Below are positions 35,111 to 43,372 of a stretch of DNA of 64,000 bases, in pieces. A program made the position numbers and the translations under genes. Numbering within the stretch: the stretch's first letter is position 1; every line of letters starts with the position of its first letter. The notes beneath the pieces are model-generated. The model made no database searches. It was not told where the DNA came from and was given only the letters and a program-made list of their open reading frames with translations. The stretch covers positions 1 to 64,000 of the forward strand of contig CAYZSO010000009.1 in the NCBI GenBank assembly GCA_964479695.1. Reading direction: 5' to 3'. The stretch is from JAAYZH01 sp964479695. GTDB lineage: Bacteria > Bacillota > Clostridia > Saccharofermentanales > Fastidiosipilaceae.

Positions 35111-37207
35111 TTAGTGAACGCTATACAGCATTTCGGCATAAGTCGGGATGGGCCAGTACTTACTGGCAACCAAGGTTTCGAGCTCATCGACAAGGAGACG
35201 GAGCTCTGTCATGGAAGCGAAAACTTTATCGCGGTAGTAACGCGCTTGAGCTTCAATTTCGCTATCTTCTTTCGCGTGTAGGATGCTGTTTTCCAAGGCA
35301 TCCAATTTCTTGAGCATGCAGCCGGCGAGCTTGGCTATCTTCTCTAGAAGGTAGGTTTCAAGAGAAGAGTCATAAGCACCGGAACCGGTACCTGCCTTGA
35401 GGGAGGCTAGTTGGACCAGCTCCTTTTGGTACGAGATACAAGCTGGGATAATCTCTTTCTTCACCATGTCAATCATGGTGAGGGCTTCAATATGGATGGT
35501 TTTGCAATAGCCTTCCATAAGGATTTCATAGCGAGAAAGGATTTCGGTCTCCGTGAAGACTTTATGGGTCTCGAAGAGTTCAATACTGTCCTTACGCTTG
35601 AAAGCAGGAAGGGCGTCGACGGTGGTCTTGAGATTGGATAAACCGCGCTTTTGGGCTTCTTCGACCCATTCTTCGGAGTAGTTATTACCATTGAAGATGA
35701 TCCTTTTGTGCTTGCTGATCGTTTCCTTGATCAAGGAAGAGAGTGCGCCTTGGAAATCTTCAGCCCCTTCCAAGCGATCAGCGAACTCACGAAGGGACTC
35801 GGCCACAACTGTGTTCAGGATGACGTTTGGCCCCGAAATGGAGAAGGTCGATCCCACCATACGGAACTCAAATTTGTTCCCCGTAAAGGCGAAGGGAGAG
35901 GTGCGGTTTCGGTCTGTGGTATCTTTCGGGAAATGAGGGAGCAAGGTGACCCCGATTTCCATCTGATGGCGCTCATGGCGATGATATTCATGCCCGGTTT
36001 CGATAGCCTCGAGAATTTCGCTCAGCTCATCACCTAAGAACATGGACACAATGGCCGGCGGCGCTTCATTCGCGCCAAGGCGATGGTCGTTCCCGGCATT
36101 AGCTACCGAGACGCGAAGCAAATCTTGATATTGATCCACGGCCTTGATGACGGCAACGAGGAAGAGCAAGAATTGGGCGTTCTCATCTGGTGTATCGCCA
36201 GGTTCCAAAAGGTTTGCCCCTTCGTTAGTGGACAGCGACCAGTTGTTATGTTTGCCGCTGCCGTTGACCCCGGCGAAGGGTTTCTCATGAAGGAGGCAGG
36301 CCAAGCCATGCTTATCCGCAATGCTCTTCATGAGTTCCATCGTCAACTGGTTGTGGTCCGTGGCGATATTGGTAGTGGAGAAGACCGGAGCCAGCTCGTG
36401 CTGTGCCGGTGCGACTTCGTTGTGCTTTGTCTTGGCATAGACACCCAGTTTCCAGAGCTCGGTCTCCAGTTCTTTCATGTAGGCAGAGACTCGGGGTTTG
36501 ATGCTGCCAAAGTAGTGATCATCAAGTTCTTGCCCCTTGGGAGGTCTTGCACCCATTAAGGTGCGGCCAGTGTACATAAGGTCCGGACGTTTCAAGAACA
36601 TTTCCTTGTCAATTAGGAAGTACTCTTGTTCTGGGCCGACCGTTGTGATGACACGCGTGACGGTGTCATTGCCAAAGAGGCGTAAGATGCGGAGGGCTTG
36701 CTTATCTAGAGCCTCCATGGAGCGGAGAAGCGGCGTTTTCTTGTCTAGCGCTTCCCCGCTGTAGGAACAGAAGGCCGTAGGAATGTATAAGGTGCCATCT
36801 TTAATGAAGGCATAAGAAGAGATATCCCAAACAGTGTAGCCTCTAGCTTCGAAGGTCGCACGCAAGCCACCAGAAGGGAAGCTGGAGGCGTCAGGCTCGC
36901 CTCGGACCAGCTCCTTCCCAGAGAACTCCATGATGATCTTGCCATCTTCAGCAGGGGAGATGAAACTATCATGCTTCTCTGCCGTGATACCGGTCATCGG
37001 TTGGAACCAGTGTGTGTAATGTGTCGCGCCCTTTTCAATCGCCCAATCTTTCATTGCGCTGGCGACGACGTTGGCCACGTCCAGTTCCAAATGCGTCCCT
37101 TGAATCATGGTTTTTTTCAAGGCTTTATAGGTGTCTTTGGGAAGTCTGGCTCGCATGACTTCGCCGTTAAATACCATACTACCGAATAAATTAGGAATAT
37201 CCTTCAT
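35111..37207 (-). CDS. glnN: Glutamine synthetase type III
   Basis: A large glutamine synthetase of 698 residues (type III members are about 700, type I about 440). It makes glutamine from glutamate, ammonia and ATP. Visible features are the N-terminal FGSMVFNGEVMRARLP, the HYTHWFQPMTGITAEKHDSF block, FPSGGLRATFEARGYT, the GPEQEYFLID metal motif, GVNGSGKHNNWSLST and NRTSPFAFTGNKFEFR. AGGAGGGTG precedes the ATG. The gene follows asnA by 12 bp and probably depends on the asnA promoter. The window also has a type I enzyme at 42028, so two forms coexist. Confidence 0.96.
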   Translation of the reverse strand: MKDIPNLFGSMVFNGEVMRARLPKDTYKALKKTMIQGTHLELDVANVVASAMKDWAIEKGATHYTHWFQPMTGITAEKHDSFISPAEDGKIIMEFSGKELVRGEPDASSFPSGGLRATFEARGYTVWDISSYAFIKDGTLYIPTAFCSYSGEALDKKTPLLRSMEALDKQALRILRLFGNDTVTRVITTVGPEQEYFLIDKEMFLKRPDLMYTGRTLMGARPPKGQELDDHYFGSIKPRVSAYMKELETELWKLGVYAKTKHNEVAPAQHELAPVFSTTNIATDHNQLTMELMKSIADKHGLACLLHEKPFAGVNGSGKHNNWSLSTNEGANLLEPGDTPDENAQFLLFLVAVIKAVDQYQDLLRVSVANAGNDHRLGANEAPPAIVSMFLGDELSEILEAIETGHEYHRHERHQMEIGVTLLPHFPKDTTDRNRTSPFAFTGNKFEFRMVGSTFSISGPNVILNTVVAESLREFADRLEGAEDFQGALSSLIKETISKHKRIIFNGNNYSEEWVEEAQKRGLSNLKTTVDALPAFKRKDSIELFETHKVFTETEILSRYEILMEGYCKTIHIEALTMIDMVKKEIIPACISYQKELVQLASLKAGTGSGAYDSSLETYLLEKIAKLAGCMLKKLDALENSILHAKEDSEIEAQARYYRDKVFASMTELRLLVDELETLVASKYWPIPTYAEMLYSVH

Positions 37208-37219
37208 GTGTTCACCCTC

Positions 37220-38227
37220 CTAGAGTAAATGAATGCCTGCTGCTAAGCATTTTTCTTGGGTTCCTTGATCCCAAACAGAAACTTGCACTTCACCGATGTG
37301 GGCTTTTTCGAGAAGCAACATAGACAGTCTGGACTGGCCGATCCCGCCACCCAGAGTCAGAGGAAGCTCGCCTTCTAGAAGCATCTTGTGGAAAGGAAGC
37401 GCTCGCCTTTCGTCTGCGCCAGCCTTCGTGAGCTGCTCATCTAAGGATTTTTCATCAACACGGATCCCCATGGAAGAGACTTCAAAGGCTTGTCCCAAGA
37501 CGTCGCTCCAGAAGACGATGTCTCCGTTTAAAGCCCAATCGTCATAGTCAGGGGCTCTGCCGTCATGCTTGACGCCGGAGGCCAGAAGGTCACCAATTTG
37601 CATGATGAAGGCGGTTTTGTACTCTTTTAGATAGACGTTCTCGCGTTCTTTGGGTGCTAGAGTCGGATATAAATCTTCGAGTTCTTGAGTCGTGATGAAA
37701 TGAACGTCACTGGACAAACGGGTTTGGAGCGCAGGGAATTTCGCGATCAGTTCTGCTTGTGTATCACAAATTGCCTGGACGATCTTCTGAACCGTTGTCT
37801 GTAAGGTGTCAACATTTCGAGTCGAACGATCAATGACCTTTTCCCAGTCCCATTGGTCGACATAAATGGAATGCAAGTTGTCGATCTCTTCATCACGACG
37901 AACCGCATTCATATCGGTATAAATGCCTTCGCCTACTGGAAAGCCATACTTGTGTAAGGCCATGCGTTTCCACTTGGCTAAGGAATGGACAATCTCTGCA
38001 TCAACTGAGGCTTCGGGAATGTCGAAGCTCACCGGGCGTTCTACGCCGTTCAAGTTATCATTCAAACCGCTTTTTGGATCAACAAAGAGGGGCGCGGAGA
38101 CTCTTCTTAGGTTCAGAGCCTCGGACAATTTGCCCTCGAAAATTCTTTTCAACTCGCCAATGGCTTTCTGGGTCTCGTACAAAGACAATTGTGGCTGGTA
38201 GCCTTCCGGTACGAACACTTTACTCAT
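37220..38227 (-). CDS. asnA: Aspartate-ammonia ligase (AsnA)
   Basis: Ammonia-using asparagine synthetase, 335 residues, related to class II aspartyl-tRNA synthetases. It joins aspartate and ammonia with ATP to AMP and diphosphate. Landmarks: QLSLYETQKAIGELKRIF, RVSAPLFVDPKSGLNDNLNGVERPVSFD, the KWKRMALHKYGFPVGEGIYTDMNAVRRDE region and C-terminal LTLGGGIGQSRLSMLLL (class II motif 3). First gene of an asnA-glnN operon; its promoter and a leader hairpin are clear (38250-38335). Confidence 0.96.
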   Translation of the reverse strand: MSKVFVPEGYQPQLSLYETQKAIGELKRIFEGKLSEALNLRRVSAPLFVDPKSGLNDNLNGVERPVSFDIPEASVDAEIVHSLAKWKRMALHKYGFPVGEGIYTDMNAVRRDEEIDNLHSIYVDQWDWEKVIDRSTRNVDTLQTTVQKIVQAICDTQAELIAKFPALQTRLSSDVHFITTQELEDLYPTLAPKERENVYLKEYKTAFIMQIGDLLASGVKHDGRAPDYDDWALNGDIVFWSDVLGQAFEVSSMGIRVDEKSLDEQLTKAGADERRALPFHKMLLEGELPLTLGGGIGQSRLSMLLLEKAHIGEVQVSVWDQGTQEKCLAAGIHLL

Positions 38228-38249
38228 AAATTTTTTCCCCTTTCACTAC

Positions 38250-38290
38250 AAAAAAAGGCGCCACGGACAGGACTTGTCCGCAGCGCCTTT
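38250..38290 (-). terminator. Leader terminator/attenuator hairpin of asnA
   Basis: On the minus strand a 14-bp stem (two G-U pairs; arms 38275-38288 and 38256-38269), 5-nt loop, then seven T. It lies between the asnA promoter and the asnA start, so as written it would stop the asnA-glnN transcript unless readthrough is controlled. Confidence 0.85.
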
Positions 38291-38305
38291 GCTGTGTATG
38301 CCGAA

Positions 38306-38335
38306 ATCATAAACGAGAAGCGAAAACGCTGTCAA
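38306..38335 (-). promoter_or_regulatory. Sigma-A promoter of asnA-glnN
   Basis: On the minus strand a consensus TTGACA (38335-38330), an 18-bp spacer and TATGAT (38311-38306). Transcription would begin near 38299, only about 10 nt before the hairpin. Confidence 0.8.
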
Positions 38336-38413
38336 GTGCCAGAAATCAAAAAATCATGCGAAAATCATGCAAAAAACAGGTGGGAAATCGGAGAAGCAGA
38401 AACCTAGCCCTAA

Positions 38414-38442
38414 TTGACAAGCGGGCCGGTCACAAATAAACT
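38414..38442 (+). promoter_or_regulatory. Promoter candidate for the glutamate synthase operon
   Basis: TTGACA (38414-38419), 17-bp spacer, TAAACT (38437-38442; 4 of 6). The predicted start near 38449 lies just before the structured leader. Confidence 0.6.
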
Positions 38443-38456
38443 AACTATCGTTGAAC

Positions 38457-38571
38457 AAAGGCGTTCATCAGATAATGCAAAAATCTTAGTTGATCCATAT
38501 ATGGATCCCCGGCACGAAGAAGCGTCGGTGAAGAAGATTTTTACGAAGCATTATGTGATGGGCGCCTTTTT
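38457..38571 (+). ncRNA. Branched structured leader with U tract, glutamate synthase operon
   Basis: Arms 38457-38478 and 38548-38569 form a 22-position stem (19 Watson-Crick, two G-U, one G-G mismatch). Directly inside, AAAAATCTT (38479-38487) pairs with AAGATTTTT (38534-38542), leaving a 5-nt bulge. The enclosed part holds two more hairpins: the perfect palindrome GATCCATATATGGATC (38492-38507) and an imperfect one closing AAGAAG (38509-38528). The outer stem runs into TTTTT (38567-38571), like a terminator. Candidate attenuator for the operon that also encodes an ANTAR protein. Both small hairpins can show 6-nt loops starting with A, but neither has the G at loop position 4 expected of ANTAR sites. 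Confidence 0.7.
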
Positions 38572-38624
38572 ACATTCAAGACATTTTCGATCGAGACCAA
38601 TCAAGGTCAAGTGGGAGGATAGAA

Positions 38625-39725
38625 ATGAAAAAAGAAGGTGAAGTCAGGATCCCATCCGGCTGTGCGATATCCGGCATCTTCAATCGATCCGGCAAGAGAA
38701 TGAATGGGGAAGCCATCATTAAATCTATGACCGTCATGCACGACCGTTCCAATGGTTTGGGTGGCGGATTTGCTGCCTATGGTATTTACCCTGAATATAA
38801 AGATTATTATGCTTTCCATATTTTTTATGAGACGCCAGAAGCCAAACACGAGTGCGAAGGCTTTCTGGAAAGACATTTCGATATCATCAACCTGTCGAAG
38901 ATCCCGACAAGGAAAATGAAAGAAATCACCGACGAGCCCCTGATCTGGCGTTATTTCGTCACGCCTTTACCGACCAAATTGGCCTCCAGTCAGCTAGACG
39001 AAAGAGAGTTTGTGGCCCGTTGCGTCTTCCGTATCAATGTGCGCATCGATGGGGCTTATATTTTCTCCTCTGGCAAGAACATGGGCGTCTTTAAGGCGGT
39101 TGGTTTCCCGGAAGATGTCGGACGCTTCTATCGATTAGAAGAGTACGAAGGCTATTGTTTCACCGCCCATGGCCGTTATCCGACGAACACACCCGGTTGG
39201 TGGGGGGGTGCTCATCCTTTTGCGCTCCTCGACTACGCCGTGGTTCACAATGGAGAAATTTCCTCCTATGACGCGAACCGAAGGTCCATGGAGATGCACG
39301 GCTATGCCTGTACCTTACAGACCGACACAGAAGTCATCACCTATATGATGGATTACTTAAACCGCAAGATTGGCCTCAACTTCCCCGAAATTGCCTCCGT
39401 GATCGCCGCGCCATTCTGGCAGACCATCGAGCGTATGGAACCGGAAGAGAGAAGGCAAGCGGTGTACTTACGAAACACTTTCTCTTCGCAGCTCATCACC
39501 GGACCCTTCTCGATTTTAGTCGGTTTTGAAGGGGGCCTCATGGCCTTGAACGATCGCCTCAAACTGCGCAGTATGGTGGTCGCAGAGAAAGAAGACACCG
39601 TCTACATCGCGAGTGAAGAAGCCTCCATCCGCATCATCGAAGAGAATGTCACGAATGTCTGGTCACCAAAAGGCGGTGAGCCCGTCCTACTGCATCTCAA
39701 CAAGGAGGCCATGTCATGTCATTAG
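38625..39725 (+). CDS. gltB1: Glutamate synthase, glutamine amidotransferase part
   Basis: A class II glutamine amidotransferase of 366 residues, the ammonia-releasing module of a split glutamate synthase. The nucleophile would be Cys13 in IPSGCAISGIF; as in GltB it must be exposed by removal of a short propeptide. Other features: ERSNGLGGG-like block (reads DRSNGLGGGFAAYG), FTAHGRYPTNTPGWWGGAHPF and DYAVVHNGEISSY. GGGAGGAT precedes ATG 38625. Its 3' end overlaps the FMN subunit by 10 nt. The symbol follows usage for split GltB modules. Confidence 0.85.
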   Translation: MKKEGEVRIPSGCAISGIFNRSGKRMNGEAIIKSMTVMHDRSNGLGGGFAAYGIYPEYKDYYAFHIFYETPEAKHECEGFLERHFDIINLSKIPTRKMKEITDEPLIWRYFVTPLPTKLASSQLDEREFVARCVFRINVRIDGAYIFSSGKNMGVFKAVGFPEDVGRFYRLEEYEGYCFTAHGRYPTNTPGWWGGAHPFALLDYAVVHNGEISSYDANRRSMEMHGYACTLQTDTEVITYMMDYLNRKIGLNFPEIASVIAAPFWQTIERMEPEERRQAVYLRNTFSSQLITGPFSILVGFEGGLMALNDRLKLRSMVVAEKEDTVYIASEEASIRIIEENVTNVWSPKGGEPVLLHLNKEAMSCH

Positions 39726-41221
39726 GTTTTATCTATCCAGAATACGAAGTCATCCGCAACGATAATCGCTGCATCACCTGTCGCATTTGTGAGAAGCAGT
39801 GCTCCAACGGTGTTCATACCTATGATCCAGAAACGAAACAGCTCTCGATCGATGAGTCCTTATGTGTCAACTGCCAGCGCTGCGTGGCCATGTGCCCGAA
39901 GCGTGCCCTCAAGATCGTCAAGAGTCCCAATGCCTACAAGGAAAATCAGCATTGGAGTGATCAAACCATTAAGGAAGTCTTCCGTCAGGCCAACAGCGGC
40001 GGTGTCCTGCTCTCCAGTATGGGCAACCCGAACGACTACCCCATCTACTTTGATAAGATCTTGCTGAACGCCTCCCAGGTCACGAATCCGCCCATCGACC
40101 CCCTGCGTGAGCCCATGGAAACAAGGGTTTTCTTGGGTCAGAAGCCCCAGGCCATCCAGCGTGACGCCCAGGGTCGCCTCATTGACAACCTCAAGCCCCA
40201 GCTTAGCCTCTCCATGCCGATTCTTTTCTCAGCGATGAGTTACGGATCCATCAGTTATAACGCGCACGCGAGTTTGGCCAAAGCCGCAGAGACCCTAGGG
40301 ATCTGCTACAACACGGGTGAGGGCGGTCTCCACGAGGATTTCTACCCCTACGGGGCGAACACGATTGTCCAAGTCGCTTCAGGCCGTTTCGGCGTCCATG
40401 GGGATTATTTGAACAGCAGTGCCGCTGTCGAAATCAAGATGGGACAAGGAGCGAAGCCCGGAATCGGCGGCCATCTGCCCGGCACAAAAATTGTCGGTGA
40501 AATCTCTAGAACCCGGATGATCCCAGAAGGGAGCGATGCGATTTCACCGGCTCCACACCATGATATCTACTCGATCGAAGACTTGCGGCAATTGGTCTAT
40601 TCCATCAAGGAAGCCACCGATTATAAGAAGCCCGTCATTGTCAAAATCGCCGCTGTCCACAATGTGACCGCGATTGCCAGCGGGGTTGCCAGAAGCGGGG
40701 CGGACATCATCGCTATTGACGGTTTCCGCGGTGGAACGGGTGCGGCTCCCACGAGAATTCGCGACAACGTAGGAATCCCGATAGAGCTGGCTTTGGCCAG
40801 TGTCGACCAGCGGCTCCGCGATGAGGGGATCAGAGACCAAGTCTCGCTCATTGTTGGCGGCAGCATTCGGTCTTCGGCAGACATCGTGAAGGCCATCGCT
40901 CTGGGGGCCGATGCGGTTTATATCGCTACCGCCGCACTCTTAGCCTTAGGCTGCCATCTCTGCCGGACCTGCCATACAGGAAAATGCAATTGGGGCATCG
41001 CGACACAAGTTCCGGAACTCGTGAAGCGGTTGAAGCCCGATGAAGGCGCAGACAGGCTCGTAAATCTCTTGACCGCTTGGCAACACGAGATTATGGAAAT
41101 GATGGGCGGCATGGGCATCAATTCCATCGAAAGTCTCCGGGGGAATCGTCTGATGCTGCGAGGGATTGGTCTCAACGAAAAAGAGCTGGACATTTTAGGC
41201 ATCAAATACGCAGGGGAGTAA
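39716..41221 (+). CDS. gltB2: Glutamate synthase FMN domain with ferredoxin module
   Basis: A protein of 501 residues. Residues 15-65 hold two [4Fe-4S] motifs (CITCRICEKQC and CVNCQRCVAMCP). The remainder is the FMN/2-oxoglutarate TIM barrel: SAMSYGSISYNAHASLAKAA, GEGG, KMGQGAKPGIGGHLPG, IDGFRGGTGAAP and CHLCRTCHTGKCNWGIATQ, which carries the [3Fe-4S]-type cysteines. It reductively converts 2-oxoglutarate and released ammonia to glutamate. The fused ferredoxin domain, with no GltD nearby, points to ferredoxin as donor. Start overlaps the preceding gene; AAGGAGG lies inside it. Confidence 0.92.
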   Translation: MSLGFIYPEYEVIRNDNRCITCRICEKQCSNGVHTYDPETKQLSIDESLCVNCQRCVAMCPKRALKIVKSPNAYKENQHWSDQTIKEVFRQANSGGVLLSSMGNPNDYPIYFDKILLNASQVTNPPIDPLREPMETRVFLGQKPQAIQRDAQGRLIDNLKPQLSLSMPILFSAMSYGSISYNAHASLAKAAETLGICYNTGEGGLHEDFYPYGANTIVQVASGRFGVHGDYLNSSAAVEIKMGQGAKPGIGGHLPGTKIVGEISRTRMIPEGSDAISPAPHHDIYSIEDLRQLVYSIKEATDYKKPVIVKIAAVHNVTAIASGVARSGADIIAIDGFRGGTGAAPTRIRDNVGIPIELALASVDQRLRDEGIRDQVSLIVGGSIRSSADIVKAIALGADAVYIATAALLALGCHLCRTCHTGKCNWGIATQVPELVKRLKPDEGADRLVNLLTAWQHEIMEMMGGMGINSIESLRGNRLMLRGIGLNEKELDILGIKYAGE

Positions 41222-41226
41222 AGACG

Positions 41227-41943
41227 ATGACGATCGCAGCACAGAATTTGGATTTTCAAGAACTGAACCGCCAGGTAAAAGCCGCTTCAGGGGATGTGGT
41301 TGTTACCGGCTGCTTTGGCCAACGCTTCATCGGAACCGGCCTGAAGGAGAAAGCCATCACCATCCACGGAACGCCCGGAAATGCGCTGGGTTCGTACCTC
41401 GACGGGGGTGAGATCACCGTGTTTGGGAACGCGCAAGATGCAGTCGGTGACACCATGAATGACGGGCAGATTGTGATTCACGGGAGTGCCGGGGATGCGC
41501 TCGGTTATGCCATGCGGGGCGGGGAAATTTATGTCGAAGGCGACGCGGGCTACCGGACCGGGATTCATATGAAAGAATATGAGACGAAGCGGCCGGTGAT
41601 TGTCGTGGGTGGCAAAGTCGGCAGTTTCCTAGGCGAATATCTAGCGGGCGGCCTCCTGCTGGTGTTAGGGCTGGATACGGAGCGGCTCCCGATCGGGAAT
41701 TTCCCGGGGACCGGGATGCACGGTGGGCAGATCTTTATTCGCACGAAGGTGGAACCCCAAGGATTGCCGAAGCAAGTCATGGTGAGCCAGGCGACAGACG
41801 AGGACCTCGCATCCATTAGGCCTTTTGTAGTAGAATTTGCCGAACTGTTTTCTAGAGATGTGGCGCAGATTATGGATCATCCGTACTATGTTCTACGGCC
41901 GAACGCGACAAATCCGTACAAGCAGCTCTATGTGGCCAACTGA
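41227..41943 (+). CDS. gltB3: Glutamate synthase GXGXG (C-terminal) domain protein
   Basis: A beta-helix protein of 238 residues corresponding to the C-terminal structural domain of GltB. Successive Gly-rich turns are clear: GTPGNALGSYLDGGEITVFGNAQDAVGDTMNDG, then GSAGDALGYAMRGGEIYVEGDAGYRTGIHMKE, read in parts. It completes the three-piece enzyme. ATG 41227 has GGGGAG upstream; the earlier frame overlaps the FMN subunit gene and is rejected. A 9-bp tandem repeat follows its stop. Confidence 0.9.
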   Translation: MTIAAQNLDFQELNRQVKAASGDVVVTGCFGQRFIGTGLKEKAITIHGTPGNALGSYLDGGEITVFGNAQDAVGDTMNDGQIVIHGSAGDALGYAMRGGEIYVEGDAGYRTGIHMKEYETKRPVIVVGGKVGSFLGEYLAGGLLLVLGLDTERLPIGNFPGTGMHGGQIFIRTKVEPQGLPKQVMVSQATDEDLASIRPFVVEFAELFSRDVAQIMDHPYYVLRPNATNPYKQLYVAN

Positions 41944-41955
41944 CAGCAGCTATGT

Positions 41956-41991
41956 GTTCGGGACGTTCGGGGCGTTCGGGACGTTCGGGTA
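41956..41991. repeat. 9-bp tandem repeat before glnA
   Basis: Four units of GTTCGGGAC (small variants) from 41956, in the 84-bp gap between the GXGXG gene and glnA. Confidence 0.85.
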
Positions 41992-42027
41992 GTTCCGGAA
42001 GATCCGGGGAGTGGAGGAGACTTGAAA

Positions 42028-43344
42028 ATGAATGAGACGGTCAGAGAGGTTCTGGACTTTGTCAGCGAGAATGACGTGCAATTTGTCCGGCTCGCCTTTT
42101 GTAATCTTTTGGGAACCCAGAAAAATATGTCAATCATGCCCGATGAGCTTCCCGCGGCCTTCCGGGAGGGGGTGTCTTTTGATGCCAATGCCGTGACGGG
42201 TTTCGGGGGAGGGGCGAAATCCGATCTTTTGCTCTTTCCTCAAGCGGAAACGCTCCAAGTCCTCCCTTGGCGACCAGGTCCGGGGCGTGTCATTCGCTTC
42301 TACTGTGCGATCAAAAATCCGGACGGTAGTGACTTTCGCCACGACAGTCGAAACCTTCTCAAAGGAGTTCTCGCCCGTTTGGCGGAGGAGAATTTGGTTT
42401 GCAAACTCGGGGCGGAGTGTGAGTTTTACCTCTTCAAAACGGACGAGGACGGTCGGCCTACGTCGGAGCCCTATGATCAAGGCGGTTACTTGGACATTGC
42501 CCCGCTCGATAAGGGCGAGAACATCCGCCGCGAGATCTGCCTGAGCTTGGCTGAGATGGGGATCAAACCCGAGGCGTCCCACCACGAGCAAGGACCGGGT
42601 CAGAATGAGATCGACTTTGCCTTCAGTGATGCCCTCTCCACAGCAGATAACATCTTGAGTTTCAAGACCGTCGTCAAAGCGATTGCCGCCCGCAATGGCC
42701 TCCACGCGTCCTTCCTGCCGAAGCCGCTAGCGGAGACTGCGGGGAGCGGGATGCACCTCAACCTCTCCTTGTTTCAGTACGGAAAGAATATTTTCAAGAA
42801 CGCCCCAGGCGAGCATTCCGCTACTGCCGAGAGCTTCCTTGCGGGAGTTCTGGCCAAAGCCGCAGAGATAACCTTGTTCCTGAACCCTTTGGCGAATTCC
42901 TATGAGCGACTGGGGAAAATGGAAGCACCGCAGAGCGTTTCTTGGTCCCACCAAGATCGTTCGGCACTCATCCGTATTCCGGCGGCCACCGGCGAAAAAG
43001 TCCGTATGGAGCTCCGTTCGCCGGACCCGTCTGCCAATCCCTATCTGGCGATTGCCCTAGTGATTGCCGCCGGTTTGGAAGGGATCAAGCAGGGGCTTCC
43101 CCTGCCGCCGGCTGCGTCAGGTGCGTTGGCTGCGTCAGGTGAGAAGCCGGGCGAAGCCTCCTTTGCCCGCTTGCCGAAGAGCTTAGTGGAGGCAATCACG
43201 TTAGCGGAAGAGAGCGACTTTGTGCGTCAGGTCTTGGGCGACAGTCTTCTGGAAACCTATCTTACGCTGAAGAAGGCCGAAGCTTCTGCTGAGGTGCTTG
43301 ATCCGGAAGCGCTGTACCAGACGCGAGATTTTGAATTGATTTGA
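42028..43344 (+). CDS. glnA: Glutamine synthetase type I
   Basis: A dodecamer-type glutamine synthetase of 438 residues. Features: VRLAFCNLLGTQKNMSI, the metal motif GAECEFYLF, HHEQGPGQNEIDFAF, PKPLAETAGSGMHLNLSLF and the Arg-containing EKVRMELRSPDPSANPYLAIA. No adenylylation Tyr-type NLYDLP motif is seen. ATG 42028 with GGAGGAG upstream is chosen over TTG 42022. It is in the same operon as glutamate synthase and the ANTAR regulator, so the whole GS-GOGAT cycle is encoded together. Near residue 370 a short repeat (AASGALAASG) extends a loop. Confidence 0.95.
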   Translation: MNETVREVLDFVSENDVQFVRLAFCNLLGTQKNMSIMPDELPAAFREGVSFDANAVTGFGGGAKSDLLLFPQAETLQVLPWRPGPGRVIRFYCAIKNPDGSDFRHDSRNLLKGVLARLAEENLVCKLGAECEFYLFKTDEDGRPTSEPYDQGGYLDIAPLDKGENIRREICLSLAEMGIKPEASHHEQGPGQNEIDFAFSDALSTADNILSFKTVVKAIAARNGLHASFLPKPLAETAGSGMHLNLSLFQYGKNIFKNAPGEHSATAESFLAGVLAKAAEITLFLNPLANSYERLGKMEAPQSVSWSHQDRSALIRIPAATGEKVRMELRSPDPSANPYLAIALVIAAGLEGIKQGLPLPPAASGALAASGEKPGEASFARLPKSLVEAITLAEESDFVRQVLGDSLLETYLTLKKAEASAEVLDPEALYQTRDFELI

Positions 43345-43372
43345 GTTTGGCTGCGGAAGCGAGGCATTTTGG

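Noticed and set aside
38250..38335. T-box riboswitch in the asnA leader
   Set aside because: The leader is too short and has no specifier loop or TGG-n-ACCGCG antiterminator sequence.
38457..38571. Calling the glutamate synthase leader a confirmed ANTAR twin-hexaloop site
   Set aside because: The possible 6-nt loops are AUAUAU and AAGAAG; the conserved G at position 4 is missing in both.
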